Assembly: GCA_964236445.1 (NCBI GenBank)
Contig: CAXSDR010000077.1
Span: 1-18,961 of the forward strand
Direction of reading: 5' to 3'
Source of the DNA: CAXSDR01 sp964236445
GTDB taxonomy: Bacteria > Actinomycetota > Actinomycetes > Motilibacterales > Motilibacteraceae
Length of the DNA: 18,961 nt
Part shown: piece after piece, positions 1-6,998 of the stretch
Layout of the letters: each line of letters starts with the position of its first letter
How positions within the stretch are numbered: the first letter of the stretch is position 1
Notes under the pieces: generated by a model
The model's input: only the letters and a program-made list of their open reading frames with translations
The model's database searches: none
Told to the model about the DNA's origin: nothing
Program-made: the position numbers and the translations under genes

Positions 1-16
1 ATTCAAAGGGAGCACC

Positions 17-1486
17 ATGCTACTTCGCGGCACCTCCGTGCCCAGAGCCTCACGCAGGCTCGTTGGGTCGACGGTCGGCGGTCTGTCCGTTGCTCTGCTG
101 CTCGCAGCCTGCAGCAACGGTTCCTCCGGCACCTCAGGCTCAAACGCGGCACCCTCGTCCGGTGGTTCCGGCGCGGCTGCACCCGCCAAGGGCCACGTCA
201 CGGTCAACTGGTTCGTCGGTCTTGGCACCGGCGCCGACCAGGGCCAGCCGGCTGCCGAGCAGAAGGTCGTCGACGCCTTCAACGCCAGCCAGAAGGACAT
301 CACGCTCAAGATGAACGTGGTCTCCAACAAGGTGGCCGCAGACACCCTCGCGACCCAGGTCGCCGGCGGCAACGGTCCCGACCTCGTCGGCCCGGTCGGC
401 ATCAAGGGTTCGAACCAGTTCGACGGTCAGTGGCTCGACCTCGCGCCTCTGGTCAAGAGCCAGAACTTCGACACCAGCATCTTCGACCCGGCCACGATCA
501 AGGCGCAGCAGGACCGCACCGGCGCGCAGACCGCGCTCCCGTTCGGCGTCTACCCGTCCTTCATCTGGTACAACAAAGACCTCTTCGACGAGGCCAACAT
601 CCCCTACCCGCCCCACAAGTTCGGCGACAAGTACGCCGACGGGCGCGAGTGGAACCAGGACACCCTGCGTGAGATCGCGAAGAAGCTGACGGTCGACAAG
701 GCCGGCAACGACGCGACGAACCCCAAGTTCGACCCGAAGTCCGTCGCCCAGTGGGGTTATGACCCGCAGTACGCCGAAACCGGCCCGCAATACAACGGCG
801 CACTCTTCGGTGCAGGCACCTTCGCCGGTGGCACTGACGGCAAGACCGCTCAGATCCCCGCCAACTGGCTGGCAGAGTGGAAGTGGTACTACGACATGGT
901 CTGGAAGGACCACTCGGCCCCCAACGCCACGCAGCTCGCGAGCGACGCCCTGAACAAGGGCAACGCCTTCGAGAGCGGCAAGGTCGCCATGTCCTTCACG
1001 CACACGTGGTACATGTGCTGCATGTCCGACAGCAAGGGCAAGGCGCAGACCTTCTGGGACATCGCCGCGACCCCCTTCTACAACGGCAAGCAGACCGCCA
1101 AGCTCCACTCGGACTCGTTCCGCATCTTCGCCAAGTCCAAGCACCCGGAAGAGGCGTTCAAGGTTCTCGCCTACTTCCTCACCACCGGGGCGCCCGAGCT
1201 GCTGAAGATCTACAACGCCATGCCCGCCAACCAGAAGCTTCAGGACGACTACTTCGCGTCACTGGACAAGACCTACACCCAGAAGGTTGACTGGCAGGTC
1301 GCCAAGGACGCTCTCGCGCACCCGGACATCCCGAACCACGAGGGCTACATCCCCAACTTCAACAAGTCCGGTGACCGGATCACCAAGATGGGCACCAAGC
1401 TCCTTGCCACGCCCGGCCTGAGCGTCGACACTGAAGCCGCATCGTTGAAGAAGGACCTTCAGGCCCTGTTCGACGCAGCCAGCTGA
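17..1486 (+). CDS. Carbohydrate ABC transporter substrate-binding lipoprotein
   Basis: Predicted extracytoplasmic solute-binding protein (family 1, sugar type) that captures a carbohydrate and delivers it to the two permeases encoded just downstream. The N-terminus has basic residues, a hydrophobic stretch (about residues 18-31) and a lipobox LAAC with the lipidated cysteine at C32, followed by a Ser/Gly/Ala-rich linker, so the mature protein should be anchored to the outer face of the membrane. The 489-aa length is a little above the usual 400-450. The ATG follows a GGGAG-type ribosome site 5-6 nt upstream. Trp- and Tyr-rich patches in the middle (near residues 283-294 and 331-334) fit a sugar-stacking cleft. 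A Cys-Cys pair (WYMCCMSDS) is unusual for this family. The sugar cannot be inferred. Any regulator or promoter lies left of the window. Confidence 0.9.
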   Translation: MLLRGTSVPRASRRLVGSTVGGLSVALLLAACSNGSSGTSGSNAAPSSGGSGAAAPAKGHVTVNWFVGLGTGADQGQPAAEQKVVDAFNASQKDITLKMNVVSNKVAADTLATQVAGGNGPDLVGPVGIKGSNQFDGQWLDLAPLVKSQNFDTSIFDPATIKAQQDRTGAQTALPFGVYPSFIWYNKDLFDEANIPYPPHKFGDKYADGREWNQDTLREIAKKLTVDKAGNDATNPKFDPKSVAQWGYDPQYAETGPQYNGALFGAGTFAGGTDGKTAQIPANWLAEWKWYYDMVWKDHSAPNATQLASDALNKGNAFESGKVAMSFTHTWYMCCMSDSKGKAQTFWDIAATPFYNGKQTAKLHSDSFRIFAKSKHPEEAFKVLAYFLTTGAPELLKIYNAMPANQKLQDDYFASLDKTYTQKVDWQVAKDALAHPDIPNHEGYIPNFNKSGDRITKMGTKLLATPGLSVDTEAASLKKDLQALFDAAS

Positions 1487-1519
1487 CCCTCCCCTCAATG
1501 AACCCTTCTGGAGTGACAC

Positions 1520-2500
1520 GTGGCTAATGTCATCCAGTCCGGCAGCCCGGCCGCATCGAAAGATGCGGCCGGGCGGTCCGGGGTCAAGTCACGGCGTCGA
1601 CGTCGCGGTTCCCGCCTCGTCGGCCTGGTGTTCGTGTCTCCCTGGATCATCGGACTAACCCTGTTCTACATCGGTCCGATGTTGGCGACTCTCGTCATGT
1701 CGTTCACGAACTACAAGTTCAATGGCGGAACGGGTACGCCGACCAAGTTCGTCGGACTCGATCAGTGGTCACGGCTGCTCCATGACCCAGCGGTCTCCAC
1801 GGGTGTGGTCGTCACGTTCAAGTTCGCCCTCATCTTCATCCCGCTGTCCATGGTGCTACCGCTCTCGCTGGCCTACCTGCTGACGAGCAAGCACCTGTTC
1901 GGGCGCAGCTTCTTCCGCGCGGCCTTCTTCCTCCCGGCCATCGTTCCTGGCGTGTCGGCGTTGGCCGTCTGGAAGGGCTTCCTCAACGGCGACGACGGCT
2001 GGCTCAACCGGATGCTGGGCACCATCGGAATCCACGGTCCCGACTGGATCAACGACAAGCCGTGGGTCCTCCCGTCCTACGGGTTGATCGCCACCTGGGC
2101 AGTCGGCAACGCGATCCTCATCTTCATCAGCGCCCTGAGTGGCGTACCGAAGGACCTGTTCGAGGCCGCCCGACTCGATGGTGCAGGCTCGCTGCGGATC
2201 TTCCGCAACGTGACACTGCCGATGATCAGCCCGATCACGTTCTACAACCTGATCCTCACGCTTGTCGCTCTTGGGCAATACTTCATCGTTCCTTTCATCA
2301 TGACCGACAGTACCGCCGGTCCTGACAACGCCGCGTTGTTCTACACACTGAACTTCTATCGCGAGACCTTCCGGTTCTACGACGCCGGCTATGGCTCAGC
2401 GTTGGCATGGGCGATGTTCGCCTTTATCATGGTCCTCACCGGCTTGTTGTTCTGGTCGCAGAAGTTCTGGGTTCACTATGAGTACGAGGTGAAGAAGTGA
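1520..2500 (+). CDS. Carbohydrate ABC transporter permease, MalF-type
   Basis: Inner-membrane subunit forming half of the sugar translocation pore. The 326-aa protein has a basic cytoplasmic N-terminus (KSRRRRRGSR) followed by about six hydrophobic segments, the first beginning near residue 35 (VGLVFVSPWIIGLTLFYIG). The cytoplasmic EAA loop that docks on the ATPase is present at residues 215-234 (EAARLDGAGSLRIFRNVTLP), with the invariant Gly. The GTG start follows a GGAG site and lies 33 nt after the binding-protein stop. Its stop overlaps the start of the next permease (GTGA), so the two are translationally coupled. Sequence and order fit the MalF/UgpA side of the CUT1 family. The substrate is unknown. 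Confidence 0.92.
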   Translation: MANVIQSGSPAASKDAAGRSGVKSRRRRRGSRLVGLVFVSPWIIGLTLFYIGPMLATLVMSFTNYKFNGGTGTPTKFVGLDQWSRLLHDPAVSTGVVVTFKFALIFIPLSMVLPLSLAYLLTSKHLFGRSFFRAAFFLPAIVPGVSALAVWKGFLNGDDGWLNRMLGTIGIHGPDWINDKPWVLPSYGLIATWAVGNAILIFISALSGVPKDLFEAARLDGAGSLRIFRNVTLPMISPITFYNLILTLVALGQYFIVPFIMTDSTAGPDNAALFYTLNFYRETFRFYDAGYGSALAWAMFAFIMVLTGLLFWSQKFWVHYEYEVKK

Positions 2501-3609
2501 GTTCCGCTGTTGCGCTGCGCGCCAAGGTCCGCAACAAGATCGGCAAGGAGCCGCAGGCAACTTTTTCGGAGAGCACGCCCGGCATTCGCGGGTTGATCCT
2601 GGGTGGCACCATCACCCTGTTCGCCCTCATGTTGGCGATGGTGTTCCTGTCGCCGCTCGGCTATATGAGCACGACAGCGATCAAGAGCACCGACCAGATC
2701 ACCGACGAGACACGTCCGCTGCTTCCGAAGAGCCCCTCGACCGCCATCATCGACGGTCAGGAGCGCAAGATCCTCGCGGTCCCGCTTCCGGGGGGACAGA
2801 CGAAGGATCTCGCGCTGGTCAAGCCGGGCCGCAGCGAGAGCACGTTCGTCGACCCGAGCGACCCCGGCACGAAGATCGTGTGGAAGGGGCAGTACCGCAC
2901 GCTGAAGGCGGGCGGCTACCACCTCGCGCCGCACTTCGAGAACCTCTCCAAGGCGTGGACCGCCGTCAAGATCCCCATCCTGCTGCGCAACACGTTGATC
3001 ATTGCCATTCTCGGCATGATCGGCACCGTGATCGCGTCGACCCTGGTGGCATACGGCCTCTCGCGGTTCCGGGTGCCCGGCGCGGGATTCATCATGGGCT
3101 CGCTGGTCGCTGCGATCATCCTGCCGCGGTTCTTGACCATCGTGCCGATGTATGCGATCTATCAACATGTCGGCTTCATCGGCACCTGGATCCCACTGAT
3201 CCTGCCGCACTTCTTCGGCAACGCCTACAACGTCTTCCTGTTGCGTCAGTTCTTCATGACGATTCCCAAGGAGATGGACGAGGCAGCCGCGCTCGATGGC
3301 GCCGGCCCGCTGCGCACGCTGATGCTCGTCATCGTGCCGCAGGCACGACCGGCGATCATCACCGTGGCGATCCTGCACTTCCTCTTCGTCTGGAACGACT
3401 TCCTCGAGCCACTGGTCTTCCTGACGGGCAAGAACAACTTGATGCCGTTCTCCGTCGGTCTGTTCCAGTTCCTGGGTCTGTATGCCGCCCAGGTGTCACT
3501 GCTCCAGGCCGGTGCGCTGCTCGGCATGATCATCCCGATCATCGTCTTCGTCTTCAGCCAGCGCTTCTTCCTCAAGGGCATCGACCTTTCCGGAGCGAGC
3601 AAGGGCTAG
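2497..3609 (+). CDS. Carbohydrate ABC transporter permease, MalG-type, with extended first outer loop
   Basis: Second pore-forming permease of the importer, 370 aa against the usual 270-300. The EAA loop is at residues 262-281 (EAAALDGAGPLRTLMLVIVP). After the first membrane helix (about residues 27-52) there is an outer region of roughly 100 residues containing a predicted strand-rich insert (about residues 70-135, with segments such as VPLPGGQTKDLALVKPG) before the core helices resume near residue 165. The insert explains the extra length. It resembles extended first loops I remember from other bacterial sugar permeases, but its role is not known to me. The GTG start overlaps the upstream stop by 4 nt. 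No ATP-binding subunit follows, so a shared MsiK-like ATPase encoded elsewhere is likely (inference). Confidence 0.9.
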   Translation: MSSAVALRAKVRNKIGKEPQATFSESTPGIRGLILGGTITLFALMLAMVFLSPLGYMSTTAIKSTDQITDETRPLLPKSPSTAIIDGQERKILAVPLPGGQTKDLALVKPGRSESTFVDPSDPGTKIVWKGQYRTLKAGGYHLAPHFENLSKAWTAVKIPILLRNTLIIAILGMIGTVIASTLVAYGLSRFRVPGAGFIMGSLVAAIILPRFLTIVPMYAIYQHVGFIGTWIPLILPHFFGNAYNVFLLRQFFMTIPKEMDEAAALDGAGPLRTLMLVIVPQARPAIITVAILHFLFVWNDFLEPLVFLTGKNNLMPFSVGLFQFLGLYAAQVSLLQAGALLGMIIPIIVFVFSQRFFLKGIDLSGASKG

Positions 3610-3624
3610 CTCGACTTGCCAGCC

Positions 3625-3664
3625 AGAACGAGGGTGCCGTCCGGATGGACGGCACCCTCGTTCT
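3625..3664. terminator. Perfect 18-bp hairpin between convergent genes, probable bidirectional terminator
   Basis: An 18-bp perfect stem (3625-3642 with 3647-3664) closes a GGAT tetraloop, 15 nt after the permease stop and 57 nt from the end of the convergent mycoredoxin gene. There is no long U tract on either side, as is common for actinobacterial terminators. The position between two converging genes supports termination from both directions. Confidence 0.8.
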
Positions 3665-3671
3665 GTTCGCC

Positions 3672-3707
3672 CCCGATGAGCCCGATGAGCCCGATGACCG
3701 AGATGAC
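3672..3707. repeat. 9-bp tandem repeat, about four copies
   Basis: The unit CCCGATGAG occurs twice exactly, then as CCCGATGAC and CGAGATGAC, in the gap between the terminator hairpin and the mycoredoxin stop. It is non-coding. The short near-perfect tandem array could vary in copy number by slippage. No function is evident. Confidence 0.7.
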
Positions 3708-3721
3708 CAGGGGCCAGAGCC

Positions 3722-3964
3722 TCAGGCGCTGATCTTCGCTTTCACCTGCGCGAGCGACGGGTTCGTCAGCGCCGAGCCGTCAGCGAAAAGGACGGTCGGA
3801 ACAGTCTGGTTGCCGTTGTTCACCTGGGCCACGAATGTCGCTGCGGCGTCGTCCTGCTCGATGTCGACCTCGCGGAACGCAATGCCTTCGCGCAGCATCA
3901 TCGACTTGAGGCGCTTGCAGTAGCCGCACCACGGCGTCGAATACATGACGACTTCGCTGGACAT
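3722..3964 (-). CDS. mrx1: Mycoredoxin (glutaredoxin-like thiol reductase)
   Basis: An 80-aa thioredoxin-fold protein that in actinobacteria reduces mixed disulfides between proteins and mycothiol. The active site C13-G-Y-C16 sits in the N-terminal TPWCGYC motif, and the cis-proline motif TVPTV is at residues 54-58. Both match mycoredoxin-1. The ATG at 3964 is chosen because it has a strong GGAGG ribosome site (GGAGGTCTCATG) and gives the normal family length. The frame stays open far upstream, but that part is antisense to the helicase gene. It is divergent from uvrD2. In M. tuberculosis mrx1 (Rv3198A) is also next to uvrD2 (recalled), which supports the call. Confidence 0.93.
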   Translation of the reverse strand: MSSEVVMYSTPWCGYCKRLKSMMLREGIAFREVDIEQDDAAATFVAQVNNGNQTVPTVLFADGSALTNPSLAQVKAKISA

Positions 3965-4111
3965 GAGACCTCCGTCTGCGGGATGGGTGCTGGGGCGACA
4001 ACGCGCGTACGCCGCTTCCTCTTCCCTGGCTGGCAGCTGCGCGATCACGCCCGTCCACAGCCCCCAGCGGGGGGACGGCGCGATGTCGGCTCCGGCTGAG
4101 ACACTGGCGGG

Positions 4112-6175
4112 ATGTCCGACTCCCGCGCCGACGACATCCTCGCGGAGCTCGATCCCGAGCAGCGCGAGGTCGCCCTCGCCCTGCGGGGTCCGGTCGTGGT
4201 GCTGGCCGGCGCGGGCACCGGCAAGACGCGGGCGATCACCCACCGCATGGCCTACGGCGTCGCCGCCGGCGTCTTCGCGCCGAGCAGCATCCTCGCCGTC
4301 ACGTTCACCGCACGGGCCGCCAACGAGATGCGCACCCGCCTGCGCCGCCTCGACGCGAGCGGGGTGCAGGTGCGCACGTTCCATGCCGCCGCCCTGCGCC
4401 AGCTGCAGTTCTTCTGGCCCAGGGTGGTGGGCGGCGAGCTGCCGCGCATCGCCGACCACAAGGCACCGCTCGTCAGCGAGGCGGCCGGGCGCATCGGACT
4501 GCGCGCCGACCGCACGAGCGTGCGCGACCTCGCGGCGGAGATCGAGTGGACCAAGGTCAGCCAGCTCCACCGTGACGACTACCCCGCCACCGTGGCGGCA
4601 GCGGGGCGTACGCCGCCCGCGGGCCTGGGCGCCGGCGACTTCTCGCGCATGCTGGGCGCCTACGAGGACGTCAAACGCGAGCGCGGGGCGATCGACTTCG
4701 AGGATGTCCTCATCTACGCCGTGGGCCTGCTCGCCGACCGTGACGACGTCGCGGCACAGGTCCGCACGCAATACCGCCACTTCGTGGTCGATGAATATCA
4801 GGACGTCAGCCCGCTGCAGCAGTCCCTGCTCGACCTGTGGCTGGGCGAAAGCTCGGAGCTGTGCGTCGTGGGCGACGCGAGCCAGACGATCTACTCCTTC
4901 ACCGGCGCCACGCCGGCGCACCTGCTCAACTTCCGGCGTCGCTATCCCGAGGCGACCGAGGTGCGGCTCGTTCGCGACTACCGCTCGACTCCGCAGGTCG
5001 TGGGCCTTGCCAACGCGGTGCTCGCGCGTGCCGCCGGGCCGGCCGAGCAGCGGCTCAAGCTCGTGGCGCAGCGCCCCGATGGGGCGGCGCCGCGTTTCGT
5101 CGACTACGCCGACGAGCCCGCGGAGGCTTTCGGCGTGGTCAGCGACATCCGCGCGCTGATCGAGGCGGGGGTGCCGGCCGGCGAGATCGCGGTGCTGTTT
5201 CGCACCAACGGGCAGAGCGAGGCCTACGAGCAGGCACTGGCCGACGCCGGGATCTCCTATGTCCTACGCGGCGGCGAGCGGTTCTTCGACCGGCGCGAGG
5301 TGCGTGACGCGCACCTGCTGCTTCGCGGGGCGGCGCGCGCGGGCAGCGGCGATGAGCCGGCGGTGGAGGCGACGCGCGCCGTCCTGTCCTCCGTCGGTTG
5401 GGCGCCCGCGGCGCCGGCGACGGCCGGCGCCGCGCGCGCACGCTGGGAGTCGCTGTCGGCGCTCGTACGCCTCGCCGAGGACATGGCGTCGGGCGACGCC
5501 GAGGTGACGCTCACCGGTCTGGTCGCCGAGCTCGATGAGCGGGTGGCGGCACGGCACGCCCCCACGGTGGACGGGGTGACCCTCGCCTCGCTGCACGCTG
5601 CCAAGGGCCTCGAGTGGGACGCCGTCTTTCTCGTGGGCGTCGTCGAGGGCCTGCTCCCCATCAGCTTCGCCGAGACCGACGCGGCGGTCGAGGAGGAGCG
5701 CAGGCTGCTCTACGTCGGTGTCACGCGAGCGCGCGAGCATCTGGTGCTGTCCTGGTCACGGGCTCGAGGCCGACGACCGTCCCGGTTCCTCGACGGGTTG
5801 CGCCCGGGAGACGACCGGCCCGCTGCAACGGGCTCGCGGTCGGCCCGCCGCCGGGAGAAGCACACAGCCGCGACGACGTGCCGGACCTGTGACGCTGCCC
5901 TGCGCACGCCGGCCGAGCGCAAGGTCGGCCGCTGCGAAGCCTGCCCGTCGACCTACGACGAGGCCACGTTCGAGCGGCTGAAGGCATGGCGGCGTGAGCT
6001 CAGCCAGGAGCAGTCGGTGCCCGCATTCGTCGTCTTCACCGACGCGACGCTGACGGCCATCGCCGAGGCCCGCCCGACGACCCGGGCGGAGCTCGCGCGC
6101 GTGTCCGGTGTCGGCGCGACGAAACTCGATCGCTACGGGCCTGACGTGCTCGCGCTGCTTGCGCCGGTCGGCTGA
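4112..6175 (+). CDS. uvrD2: ATP-dependent DNA helicase UvrD2 (superfamily 1, HRDC domain)
   Basis: SF1A 3'-5' helicase for DNA repair, 687 aa. Motifs appear in order: Walker A GAGTGKT (residues 33-39), motif Ia (AVTFTARAANEM), DEYQD (motif II), GDASQTIYSFTGA (motif III), RDYRSTPQVV (motif IV), SLHAAKGLEWDAVFLVG (motif V) and EERRLLYVGVTRAREH (motif VI). After the helicase core come a CxxC pair at C590 (CRTC) and a second pair (CEAC) about 18 residues later, the four-cysteine motif typical of UvrD2, then a C-terminal HRDC domain (about 620-687). The ATG at 4112 aligns with the start recalled for mycobacterial UvrD2, but no strong ribosome site precedes it. It is divergent from mrx1 across 147 nt and upstream of whiB7, as part of the conserved uvrD2-whiB7 neighbourhood. 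Confidence 0.95.
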   Translation: MSDSRADDILAELDPEQREVALALRGPVVVLAGAGTGKTRAITHRMAYGVAAGVFAPSSILAVTFTARAANEMRTRLRRLDASGVQVRTFHAAALRQLQFFWPRVVGGELPRIADHKAPLVSEAAGRIGLRADRTSVRDLAAEIEWTKVSQLHRDDYPATVAAAGRTPPAGLGAGDFSRMLGAYEDVKRERGAIDFEDVLIYAVGLLADRDDVAAQVRTQYRHFVVDEYQDVSPLQQSLLDLWLGESSELCVVGDASQTIYSFTGATPAHLLNFRRRYPEATEVRLVRDYRSTPQVVGLANAVLARAAGPAEQRLKLVAQRPDGAAPRFVDYADEPAEAFGVVSDIRALIEAGVPAGEIAVLFRTNGQSEAYEQALADAGISYVLRGGERFFDRREVRDAHLLLRGAARAGSGDEPAVEATRAVLSSVGWAPAAPATAGAARARWESLSALVRLAEDMASGDAEVTLTGLVAELDERVAARHAPTVDGVTLASLHAAKGLEWDAVFLVGVVEGLLPISFAETDAAVEEERRLLYVGVTRAREHLVLSWSRARGRRPSRFLDGLRPGDDRPAATGSRSARRREKHTAATTCRTCDAALRTPAERKVGRCEACPSTYDEATFERLKAWRRELSQEQSVPAFVVFTDATLTAIAEARPTTRAELARVSGVGATKLDRYGPDVLALLAPVG

Positions 6176-6213
6176 CACCGCAACCGCGCCGGAAAGATAT
6201 GTGCAATTCCTCG

Positions 6214-6252
6214 TTAATTGGGTTGCTGAGCTCGGGCGTGCCCCGCTACCTT
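6214..6252 (+). promoter_or_regulatory. Predicted whiB7 promoter with AT-rich WhiB7 box
   Basis: A -35-like TTGCTG (6223-6228) and a -10-like TACCTT (6247-6252) are separated by 18 nt. An AT-only block TTAATT (6214-6219) lies exactly 3 bp upstream of the -35 in a GC-rich background. WhiB7-activated promoters are known to carry an AT-rich block 3 bp upstream of the -35, bound by the AT-hook of WhiB7 together with the housekeeping sigma factor. This predicts autoregulation with transcription starting near 6259. Confidence 0.7.
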
Positions 6253-6311
6253 CAACTCACGGGCACACGAGCAGGCGTTATTCGACCTGCGACAACGCGA
6301 GGAGGTGCGAG

Positions 6312-6599
6312 ATGGCAGCGATGACCACGACGTCGTCCAAGACGACCGTCTCGTCGACCTCGATGACGTCAGTGACTTCCATGCGCACCGTCGATTCGTG
6401 CTGGCGTGTCCCGGCCGTCACCACTGTCGCTGCTGACGCGGCCGTTGCCGGTTCCTATGGCACCGCGACCCACGGCACTGAGTCGTTCGTCGCAGGACCG
6501 CAGCATGCGCTGCGTGTTCCGGCCCGCCGCCTCGTCAGCAAGCCCGGCGTCGCAACCCGCATTGATGGGGACCCTCGATCCTGGAGCCCTCCGGTCTAG
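6312..6599 (+). CDS. whiB7 leader upstream ORF, 95 codons, Ser/Thr-rich
   Basis: The ATG at 6312 is preceded by an excellent ribosome site (AGGAGGTGCGAG-ATG), which makes translation likely even though the peptide resembles no known domain. Fifteen of the first 24 residues are Ser or Thr and four are Met (MAAMTTTSSKTTVSSTSM...). The rest is low-complexity and basic. The stop at 6597-6599 lies in the pre-terminator hairpin and 26 nt before the intrinsic terminator in front of whiB7. In Mycobacterium and Streptomyces, whiB7/wblC is controlled by a translated upstream ORF whose ribosome occupancy decides whether a terminator forms, and this leader has the same architecture. The peptide is probably a regulatory device and not a functional protein. 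An alternative is a small secreted or hypothetical protein. Confidence 0.72.
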   Translation: MAAMTTTSSKTTVSSTSMTSVTSMRTVDSCWRVPAVTTVAADAAVAGSYGTATHGTESFVAGPQHALRVPARRLVSKPGVATRIDGDPRSWSPPV

Positions 6600-6627
6600 C
6601 TTGTTTCAGCAGACCGGCGCACTCCAG
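6581..6627 (+). promoter_or_regulatory. Pre-terminator hairpin in whiB7 leader
   Basis: Two nested perfect arms, CTGGAG (6581-6586) with CTCCAG (6622-6627) and CCGGTCT (6591-6597) with AGACCGG (6611-6617), are separated by a symmetric 4x4 internal loop and close a 13-nt loop. The last codons and the stop of the upstream ORF lie in the 5' arm, and the 3' arm shares two bases with the terminator stem. A terminating ribosome would melt this hairpin, and a ribosome stalled upstream would leave it intact. It is a plausible switch element but has not been folded computationally. Confidence 0.55.
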
Positions 6628-6667
6628 GCCGCGGACCCCCACAAGGGTCCGCGGCCTTTGTTGTTTC
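6626..6667 (+). terminator. Intrinsic terminator / attenuator in whiB7 leader
   Basis: A perfect 13-bp stem (6626-6638 AGGCCGCGGACCC with 6645-6657) closes a 6-nt loop and is followed by a U-rich run (TTGTTGTTT). This is the most canonical Rho-independent terminator in the window. It sits upstream of whiB7 (53 nt before the start codon) and after the upstream ORF, so it can only act as an attenuator of whiB7. The 7-nt element GGACCCT at 6569-6575 is complementary to the 3' arm (AGGGTCC, 6644-6650). CGCGGCC at 6437-6443 is complementary to the 5' arm (6627-6633). Either could form an antiterminator. Confidence 0.85.
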
Positions 6668-6719
6668 TCACCGCAAGCGCCGGGTCTGCCGGCTACTGAA
6701 GAAGAAGGAGGTGGCATCC

Positions 6720-6998
6720 GTGCAGCTGGTCGAGCTCATCGATGACGTGAGATCCGCGTCTCCCGATCTGCCCTGCCGCGCCGACGACCCGGAGCTGTTC
6801 TTCGCCGAGTCGCCATCGGATGTCGAGCTGGCCAAGGCTCTGTGTGCTGCATGTCCGGTCGCGCTCGCGTGCCTGGCCGGAGCCATGGAGCGTCGCGAGC
6901 CATGGGGGGTCTGGGGGGGACAGCTGTTCGTCCAGGGCGACGTCGTGGCGCGCAAGCGCCCCCGTGGCCGTCCCCGCAAGGAGGAGGTGGCCGCATGA
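6720..6998 (+). CDS. whiB7: WhiB7 (WblC) transcriptional regulator with AT-hook
   Basis: Iron-sulfur WhiB-family activator of intrinsic antibiotic resistance genes, 92 aa. The four cluster-binding cysteines are C19, C42, C45 and C51 (pattern CxxCxxxxxC for the last three). The G(V/I)WGG motif that contacts the sigma factor is at 63-67 (GVWGG), and the C-terminal AT-hook RGRPRK at 82-87 identifies the WhiB7 subclass. The GTG at 6720 is preferred over the GTG at 6711 because AGGAGG at 6706-6711 lies 8 nt before it and would overlap the earlier start. It is controlled by the promoter, upstream ORF and attenuator upstream. It is next to uvrD2 as in mycobacteria, and its stop overlaps the next small ORF by 4 nt. 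Confidence 0.95.
   Translation: MQLVELIDDVRSASPDLPCRADDPELFFAESPSDVELAKALCAACPVALACLAGAMERREPWGVWGGQLFVQGDVVARKRPRGRPRKEEVAA

Noticed and set aside
4051..4078. Imperfect hairpin CCGTCC-ACAG-CCCC / GGGG-GGACGG ahead of uvrD2
   Set aside because: It has bulges, is not followed by a U tract, and such G/C runs arise easily at this GC content. There is no evidence that it regulates.
3965..4921. Long minus-strand open frame extending the mycoredoxin gene upstream
   Set aside because: It is antisense to uvrD2, has no ribosome site at its start, and only the last 80 codons show a protein family. The start at 3964 has GGAGG.
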